In this document: in pieces, positions 41,602-46,346 of the stretch
How the letters are laid out: each line of letters starts with the position of its first letter
How positions within the stretch are numbered: the first letter of the stretch is position 1
NCBI GenBank assembly: GCA_017397835.1
Contig: JAFQHV010000020.1
Location: 1-46,346 of the forward strand
Source: Oscillospiraceae bacterium
GTDB taxonomy: Bacteria; Bacillota; Clostridia; Oscillospirales; Oscillospiraceae
Length of the DNA stretch: 46,346 nt
Reading direction: 5' to 3'
Notes under the pieces: model-generated
Told to the model about the DNA's origin: nothing
The model's input: the letters and a program-made list of their open reading frames with translations, nothing else
The model's database searches: none
Program-made: the position numbers and the translations under genes

Positions 41602-44516
41602 ATGCAGGCATTATCCGCCTGCATGAGGAGACGGGTATTCCCATCATCGCCACCAACGATGCGCACTATCTGACCCGGGAGGATGCGGAAACACAGGATA
41701 TTCTCATGTGCATCCAAATGGGCAAGACGTTAGATGATCCCGGCCGCATGAAGTTCGAAACCGAGGAGTTTTATATCAAAAGCGAGCAGGAGATGCTGGC
41801 GCTGTTCCCGCAGTATCCCGAGGCCATTGAGAACACCGCGAAGATCGCCGAGCTGTGCAGCATGGACTTTGAGTTCGGACACTATCATCTGCCCGAGTTC
41901 AAGCTGCCCCAGGGATGGGAGGATGCCACGGAGTACTTCAAGCATCTGTGCCGCAAGGGGTTTGAGTGGCGCTATCCCAACGGAACGGAGGAGAACCGCA
42001 AGCAGCTGGAGTATGAGATGGGTGTCATCGAGCAGATGGGGTTTGTGGATTACTTCCTCATTGTGTCCGACTTCATCGGCTATGCCAAGAGTCACGGCAT
42101 TCCCGTCGGCCCCGGCCGCGGCTCCGCTGCGGGTTCGATGGTGTCCTACTGTCTGAATATCACGGATATTGACCCGCTGAAGTACAGCCTGTACTTTGAA
42201 CGGTTTTTGAACCCGGAACGCGTGACCATGCCCGATATTGATATTGACTTCTGCATTCGCCGCCGTCAGGCGGTCATCGACTACGTGTCGCAAAAGTACG
42301 GAGCAGACCACGTGGCACAGATCGTTACCTTCGGTACCATGAAAGCCAAGGCGGCGATCCGGGACGTGGGGCGTGTGCTGAATCTGCCTTATGCCGAGGT
42401 GGATAACATTGCCAAGCAGGTGCCGTTTTCGCTGGACATGACGCTGGACAAGGCGTTGGAGCTGTCTAAGCCGTTCAGGGAGCTTTACGACGAAAACGAA
42501 ACGGTTCGTAAGCTGGTGGATACCGCCCGTAAGCTGGAGGGTATGCCCCGTAACGCCTCCACCCACGCTGCAGGTGTGGTCATCACGAAAAAGCCGGTGT
42601 ACGAGTACGTGCCCCTTGCCACCAATGACGATTTGGCGGTCACCCAGTATACCATGGTCACGCTGGAAGAACTGGGGCTTTTGAAAATGGACTTTTTGGG
42701 TCTGCGCAACCTGACGATCCTGGACGATGCGATGGAACTGGTGCGGCAGGAACAGCCGGACTTTTCCATTGCGGATATCCCGGATAACGACCCGGAAGTC
42801 TATAAGATGCTCTGTGAGGGGCGCACCAGCGGCGTGTTTCAGATGGAATCGGCGGGTATGACCGGCGTGTGTGTGGGTCTGAAGCCCAAGAGCGTGGAAG
42901 ACATCACCGCCATTATCGCCCTGTACCGGCCCGGTCCCATGGATTCCATTCCGCGGTTTATCGCCTGTGCGCAGGACCCCAAACTGGTGCGCTATAAGCA
43001 CCCGCTTCTGGAGCCGATTTTGTCCGTTACCTACGGCTGCATCGTTTATCAGGAGCAGGTTATCGAGATCTTCCGCCGTCTGGCGGGTTACTCCCTCGGA
43101 CAAGCTGACATGGTGCGAAGAGCCATGTCCAAGAAAAAGGAGAAGGACATCATCCGCGAGCGGGAGTCCTTCCTCCATGGTGACCCGGCGCGCAACATTA
43201 CCGGCTGCGTGGCCCACGGCATTCCGGAGGAAGTGGCCCAGTCCATTTACGACGAAATTTTGGACTTTGCCAGCTATGCCTTTAACAAGGCCCACGCCGT
43301 GTCTTACGCGGTGGTGGCCTATCAGACCGCGTGGTTCAAGTGTCATTATCCTCGCCAGTATCTGGCGGCTCTGTTGACCTCCGTGCTGGACGATCAGGAT
43401 AAGGTGGCGGAGTATATCGGCGAATGCAAGAACTGCGGCATCTCCCTGCTGCCTCCGGATGTGAACGAATCGGGAACTACCTTTACGGTCTCCGGCGAGA
43501 ATCTGCGCTTTGGTCTTGCAGCGGTGAAAGGCGTAGGCGTAGGCGCGGTAGATGCCTTGCTTGCAGAACGTGTAAGGAATGGTCCCTTTACAGATTTTGT
43601 TGACTTCTGTGAGCGGATGTTTGAAGAGGTGAACCGCCGGGTGGTGGAAAACCTGATCAAGTGCGGTGCGTTTGACAGTATGGGGTACCGCCGCTCTCAG
43701 CTGCTGGCGGTGTTTGGTCAGGTGCTGGATGGGATCGCTGCCGCACGCAAGCGCAACGTGGAGGGTCAGCTTGATTTGTTTGGTATGACGGCAGAAGAGG
43801 ATGCCGCCCCCGTGACCCTGCAGCTGCCCGACCTGCCTGAGTTTTCGCCGCAGGAGCGGATGGCTATGGAAAAGGAGACCACCGGTCTGTACCTCAGCGG
43901 CCATCCCATGGATGCCTATCGTCAGGCGGCACGCAACCGTGGTGCGGTTTCGGTGGGTTCCATCCTTGCCGACTTCAAGAGGGAAGAAGGTCCCGCCACG
44001 TACCGGGACGAGCAGAAGGTGACCGTGGCGGGTATTATTTCCCGCTATAAGACCAAAACGACCCGCAACAACACCTTGATGGCCTATGTGACTTTGGAAG
44101 ACGATACCGGCGCCATGGAACTGCTGGTCTTTTCCCGCACCTTGGGTGAGAGTGGAAACTACATCCGGGAAAATAGCCCGGTCATTGTCACCGGCAAGAT
44201 CTCCGTACGGGATGAGAAAGAACCGCAGATCATGTGCGACACGCTGCGGCCCATCGAGGATCTGGAACAGGAGCTGCAGCGGCAGCCTGCGTCCGCACAG
44301 GCTACCGGCAGCAAGCTGTATCTGAAGCTGCCCTGCCGGGAGGATCCCCGTATGCGTAAAATCAAGCTGGTGCTGTCCATGTTCCCGGGCGAGGGACAGG
44401 CGGTGCTGTACTTTGAGGATACCGGCACACGGGTGGGCACCCCTTGTGTGGTCCATCCGTCTTTGGTGGCGGAGATGCGGGAACTGCTTGGTTCGGAAAA
44501 CGTAGTTGTCAAATAA
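41598..44516 (+). CDS. dnaE: DNA polymerase III alpha subunit DnaE, main part after a frameshift
   Basis: The remaining 972 residues carry the rest of the replicative/repair polymerase: the end of PHP (IIATNDAHYL), the palm with GRGSAAGS and MPDIDIDF (two of the metal-binding Asp), the fingers and helix-hairpin-helix part, and an OB fold (about 790-880; VTVAGIISRYKTKTTRNN). Length with the N-terminal part is normal for Firmicute DnaE. The displayed start is only the first GTG after the break; the true protein would read through from 41047. No slippery heptamer is visible at the junction, so programmed frameshifting is unlikely; a sequencing error or recent mutation is more likely. A strong terminator follows. 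Confidence 0.93.
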   Translation: MNAGIIRLHEETGIPIIATNDAHYLTREDAETQDILMCIQMGKTLDDPGRMKFETEEFYIKSEQEMLALFPQYPEAIENTAKIAELCSMDFEFGHYHLPEFKLPQGWEDATEYFKHLCRKGFEWRYPNGTEENRKQLEYEMGVIEQMGFVDYFLIVSDFIGYAKSHGIPVGPGRGSAAGSMVSYCLNITDIDPLKYSLYFERFLNPERVTMPDIDIDFCIRRRQAVIDYVSQKYGADHVAQIVTFGTMKAKAAIRDVGRVLNLPYAEVDNIAKQVPFSLDMTLDKALELSKPFRELYDENETVRKLVDTARKLEGMPRNASTHAAGVVITKKPVYEYVPLATNDDLAVTQYTMVTLEELGLLKMDFLGLRNLTILDDAMELVRQEQPDFSIADIPDNDPEVYKMLCEGRTSGVFQMESAGMTGVCVGLKPKSVEDITAIIALYRPGPMDSIPRFIACAQDPKLVRYKHPLLEPILSVTYGCIVYQEQVIEIFRRLAGYSLGQADMVRRAMSKKKEKDIIRERESFLHGDPARNITGCVAHGIPEEVAQSIYDEILDFASYAFNKAHAVSYAVVAYQTAWFKCHYPRQYLAALLTSVLDDQDKVAEYIGECKNCGISLLPPDVNESGTTFTVSGENLRFGLAAVKGVGVGAVDALLAERVRNGPFTDFVDFCERMFEEVNRRVVENLIKCGAFDSMGYRRSQLLAVFGQVLDGIAAARKRNVEGQLDLFGMTAEEDAAPVTLQLPDLPEFSPQERMAMEKETTGLYLSGHPMDAYRQAARNRGAVSVGSILADFKREEGPATYRDEQKVTVAGIISRYKTKTTRNNTLMAYVTLEDDTGAMELLVFSRTLGESGNYIRENSPVIVTGKISVRDEKEPQIMCDTLRPIEDLEQELQRQPASAQATGSKLYLKLPCREDPRMRKIKLVLSMFPGEGQAVLYFEDTGTRVGTPCVVHPSLVAEMRELLGSENVVVK

Positions 44517-44521
44517 ACGAT

Positions 44522-44559
44522 AAAAAAGCTCCCTGTTCGCAAGCGAACAGGGAGTTTTT
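44522..44559. terminator. Bidirectional terminator between dnaE and the DUF4364 gene
   Basis: A 12-base self-complementary arm (44529-44540 with 44543-44554) is flanked by six As and five Ts, ending both convergent genes. Confidence 0.92.
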
Positions 44560-44569
44560 CCGTGTGAGA

Positions 44570-45103
44570 TCATTCCTCTTGGAAATCAGACAGCAGGGCA
44601 TTGACCACACCGTTGTAGATTTGTTCGGGATGGGCATCGAACTGCCGGGCCAGATGGTGGGCCTGGGTACAGGAGGGGGTGAGCAGCTCAAGTTTCAGCA
44701 AAGTGCCGGCATCGTCGTTGAGCTGCAGAGCCACGGTGTAGGTGCCGTCCTCCCGTTCGGTCACATGGCTTTGCACCTGCGCATCCCGACGGAGCTTGGC
44801 GTTGAGAACGGACAGGTTTTTGTCACAGCGGCGGCGGACGGAGAACGGGAGGCTGCTTTCGCAGATGTAGCTGTTGTGACGGCCTTTTTCCGTGATAGCG
44901 TAGCGGTCTTGCTCCAAAGTCAAGTGCTCGGTTTCCACCAGATGGGCCGCGGCCTGCTGGAAGGTGAAGTAGTTGACACCCTCGTCGCACAGGCACAGCT
45001 CCAGCAGCTGGTCAGGGGAGATAGGGGCGGCGACACGGTTCATATTGTACAGGATCAGGAACTTGAGATCCAGATCGCTTTGAATGTAGCCGGGTTGGGT
45101 CAT
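44570..45103 (-). CDS. DUF4364 family protein
   Basis: This 177-residue protein matches the clostridial DUF4364 family: an N-terminal winged-helix-like part (about 8-75; DLKFLILYNMNRVAAPISPDQL...ITEKGRHNSY) and a C-terminal domain of mixed alpha/beta. The helix-turn-helix layout suggests a DNA-binding regulator; no ligand is known. It is monocistronic, with the site AAGGAGGCCC before its ATG, its own promoter and a terminator shared with dnaE. Confidence 0.88.
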   Translation of the reverse strand: MTQPGYIQSDLDLKFLILYNMNRVAAPISPDQLLELCLCDEGVNYFTFQQAAAHLVETEHLTLEQDRYAITEKGRHNSYICESSLPFSVRRRCDKNLSVLNAKLRRDAQVQSHVTEREDGTYTVALQLNDDAGTLLKLELLTPSCTQAHHLARQFDAHPEQIYNGVVNALLSDFQEE

Positions 45104-45132
45104 GTTGGGCCTCCTTGAACAGGGTTTTGTAC

Positions 45133-45161
45133 ATTATAAGCCAAAAATTAAAAATTAACAA
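45133..45161 (-). promoter_or_regulatory. Promoter of the DUF4364 gene
   Basis: TTGTTA (45161-45156), 17 bases, TATAAT (45138-45133) on the minus strand, in an AT-rich stretch 30 bases before the ATG. Confidence 0.8.
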
Positions 45162-45172
45162 GAGGAGGCAAT

Positions 45173-45199
45173 AAAAAACCCGCCCAAAATTGGGCGGGT
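45173..45199 (-). terminator. Terminator of the Cys-rich protein gene
   Basis: A 9-bp stem (45178-45186 with 45191-45199), 4-base loop, followed on the minus strand by six Ts; 15 bases after the stop. Confidence 0.92.
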
Positions 45200-45213
45200 A
45201 AAAGGAGGAAAAT

Positions 45214-46053
45214 TCAGCGGCAGCCGGTGTGCGCGGACGGATAGCCGTCACTGCAGGGACAGCTGGTGTTGGGGGGGAAGAATTCATCCACCGGGAACTT
45301 GACCTGACGGAAGACTTCGCAGGGGTCGTCACAACCGCAGCTGTCATCGCCGCAGGCGCACTCCTTGTCTGGCATGCAGTAGTCATAGACGGGCATGACC
45401 AATTGGGTATCCCGCTCCAGGCGAATGATGGAGAACTGACCGAGGGACACGTACATCCGCCGGCCATCTCCGTTCAGGACCAGAGTATCGTCAAACGCAC
45501 CGCTGACACAGGTGGGGATGTCGGTGGGTACGTAGTCGCACGGTGGGCAGTTGCACGCTTCGGTCACCTTCATATTCAGCAGGATGGGATCCACCGCCTC
45601 CACCACGGCGGTGGGCAGCTGGCAGCGGCAGGCCACGGCGCAATCCTGCGTACCGCAGGCGGCGGAGGAGAATACCTTGGCGCCGCCCTCGCTGCCGAAG
45701 AGGATGACCCGCTTGTCAAATACGGCCAGACCGCTCAGCTCCACCGGACGGGCGGTGCCCACAAACGCGCAGGCGGTCACCCGGTAGAAAAAGCGCGCAT
45801 CTACGGTGTAAAAACCCCGGTTGAAGCCAACCGGCTCTACGTCAATGTAGGTATAGAGCAACTCGGCACGGCCCGGCTTGATGGAAACGGCCTGAGCCAG
45901 GACCTCCTGCGATGCGGTAGTGGGGTAGACCCGCAGGTCTTCGATGCAGTCCTTGTCACGGCAGGAGTCAAAGATTTTCTTGGTGTGTATGCACACGGCC
46001 TCACGGATGCTGACATCTTCAGCCACGGGGCCTGGCATGACCTTTTCAGGCAT
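45214..46053 (-). CDS. Cys-rich clostridial protein, possible spore-surface protein
   Basis: This 279-residue protein has no signal peptide or membrane helix. Its first part (VCIHTKKIFDSCRDKDCIEDLRVYPT; quoted in pieces: DSCRDKDCIEDLRVY) and DVEPVGFNRGFYTVDARFFYRV belong to a conserved family in spore-forming Clostridia that is usually labelled hypothetical. It has many cysteines, with a dense C-terminal run (CACGDDSCGCDDPC) and a final SCPCSDGYPSAHTGCR, as in cross-linked spore-coat or exosporium proteins. I infer but cannot show this role. The start at 46053 follows GGGAGGT; an in-frame ATG at 46125 lacks a site. A CATAGAATG box near 46136-46128 loosely resembles a late mother-cell (sigma-K) -10. 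Confidence 0.75.
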   Translation of the reverse strand: MPEKVMPGPVAEDVSIREAVCIHTKKIFDSCRDKDCIEDLRVYPTTASQEVLAQAVSIKPGRAELLYTYIDVEPVGFNRGFYTVDARFFYRVTACAFVGTARPVELSGLAVFDKRVILFGSEGGAKVFSSAACGTQDCAVACRCQLPTAVVEAVDPILLNMKVTEACNCPPCDYVPTDIPTCVSGAFDDTLVLNGDGRRMYVSLGQFSIIRLERDTQLVMPVYDYCMPDKECACGDDSCGCDDPCEVFRQVKFPVDEFFPPNTSCPCSDGYPSAHTGCR

Positions 46054-46207
46054 AAAACATACCTCCCGATGTTGTTTGGGTCGGATACCCTCCGCCCAAG
46101 CACGGCGCGATGGTATCACTTCCAAACCATTCTATGTGTTCAGTTGAAATAGGTGTGCCGTTGTATACAGGATTTTTACCGGGAAAAACCGCGTAAAAGT
46201 GAGAAAT

Positions 46208-46346
46208 TGTAGGTTTGTCAAACATATTGGACAGTGAACTCGGCGGGAGATAACCAGCCGAGCGGCCTCATGGGAAAGTTGTTGGAACGGCGATTGTGAA
46301 CAGTGAGTTGTGCCTCAAAATCTTTGAGCGAATAGAACGAATGGCA
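46208..46346 (-). mobile_element. End of an insertion sequence, continuing past the window
   Basis: The partial transposase below is followed after its stop by a short tail ending in a likely terminal repeat that reads TGTAGGTTTG on the plus strand from 46208. Elements of the IS3/IS481 group end in TG...CA. The other end and the target duplication lie outside the window, so the boundary is approximate. Between 46054 and 46207 I see only the upstream region of the Cys-rich gene. Confidence 0.55.
46218..46346 (-). CDS. Transposase (rve integrase core), C-terminal 42 residues
   Basis: The minus strand is open from the window edge to a TGA at 46220-46218. The visible end, FYSLKDFEAQL followed by HNRRSNNFPMRPLGWLSP, is the typical C-terminus of DDE transposases of the IS481/IS3 type, where the 'NNFPMRPL.W.SP' motif closes the integrase core. 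Only the end is seen, so whether the gene is intact is unknown. Confidence 0.8.
   Translation of the reverse strand, partial: CHSFYSLKDFEAQLTVHNRRSNNFPMRPLGWLSPAEFTVQYV

Noticed and set aside
41730-44573. A 947-codon frame antisense to dnaE
   Set aside because: It is a shadow of dnaE codon bias; no ribosome site, no recognisable domains.

Overview
The window is GC-rich, densely coding chromosomal DNA from a low-copy-repeat Gram-positive of the class Clostridia, most likely the Oscillospiraceae (inference). The grounds are Firmicute gene blocks (hprK; murB-rapZ-yvcK-whiA; mrnC-rqcH; smc-ftsY; rph-rdgB-yhbY-nadD/yqeK-lcp-rsfS), zinc-type L28 and L32, RNase M5, a DUF4364 protein, and two genes that look spore-related. 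The genus cannot be read from the sequence. No tRNA, rRNA, CRISPR array or prophage was seen. The only mobile DNA is the end of an insertion sequence at the right edge.

Layout. 1-4.6 kb, minus strand: a 38-codon Asn/Gln/Ser/Lys-rich gene behind a candidate forespore sigma-G promoter, then a polyamine importer operon potA-potB-potCD in which permease and substrate-binding protein are fused. 4.6-9.1 kb: rluA-type pseudouridine synthase, divergent yceD-rpmF, pgm, and an AraC-type regulator. 9.1-13.6 kb: DUF512 radical-SAM protein, der, plsY and gpsA, which cover ribosome assembly and the start of phospholipid synthesis. 13.6-23.2 kb: a long operon from a consensus promoter, smc, zinc-ribbon protein, ftsY, rph, rdgB, yhbY, a nadD-yqeK fusion, an LCP cell-wall ligase with a Pro-Glu tail, and rsfS. 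23.2-26 kb: an unrecognised 170-residue protein, then mrnC and rqcH. 26-29.8 kb: a DUF2264 protein, cysK and a patatin-like lipase. 29.8-34.7 kb: an ECF vitamin-transporter S component behind a long structured leader, followed by comEC, holA and rnmV. 34.7-36.1 kb: rpmB and hprK, divergent. 36.1-44.5 kb: murB, rapZ, yvcK, whiA, vanZ-like, an SSAT-like acetyltransferase and dnaE; dnaE carries a one-base frameshift. 44.5-46.3 kb: DUF4364 regulator, a Cys-rich protein resembling spore-surface proteins, and the 3' end of a transposase.

The genes mostly serve core growth: ribosome maturation and quality control (der, yhbY, rsfS, mrnC, rnmV, rqcH, rluA, rpmF, rpmB), chromosome work (smc, holA, dnaE), membrane and wall synthesis (plsY, gpsA, lcp, murB), protein targeting (ftsY) and carbon control (hprK, rapZ, yvcK). 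Nearly every transcription unit can be bounded by a sigma-A-like promoter with 16-17 bp spacing and an intrinsic terminator, several shared by convergent genes.

The best candidate for something undescribed is the leader of the ECF S-component gene at about 29828-30033. A 12-bp anti-Shine-Dalgarno helix covers its ribosome site, and its anti-SD strand can instead pair upstream. This is the architecture of a translational riboswitch, but I could not assign it to a known class. Other points of note are the sigma-G-driven micro-gene, the loss of a conserved histidine in HprK, the two gene fusions, and the dnaE frameshift.
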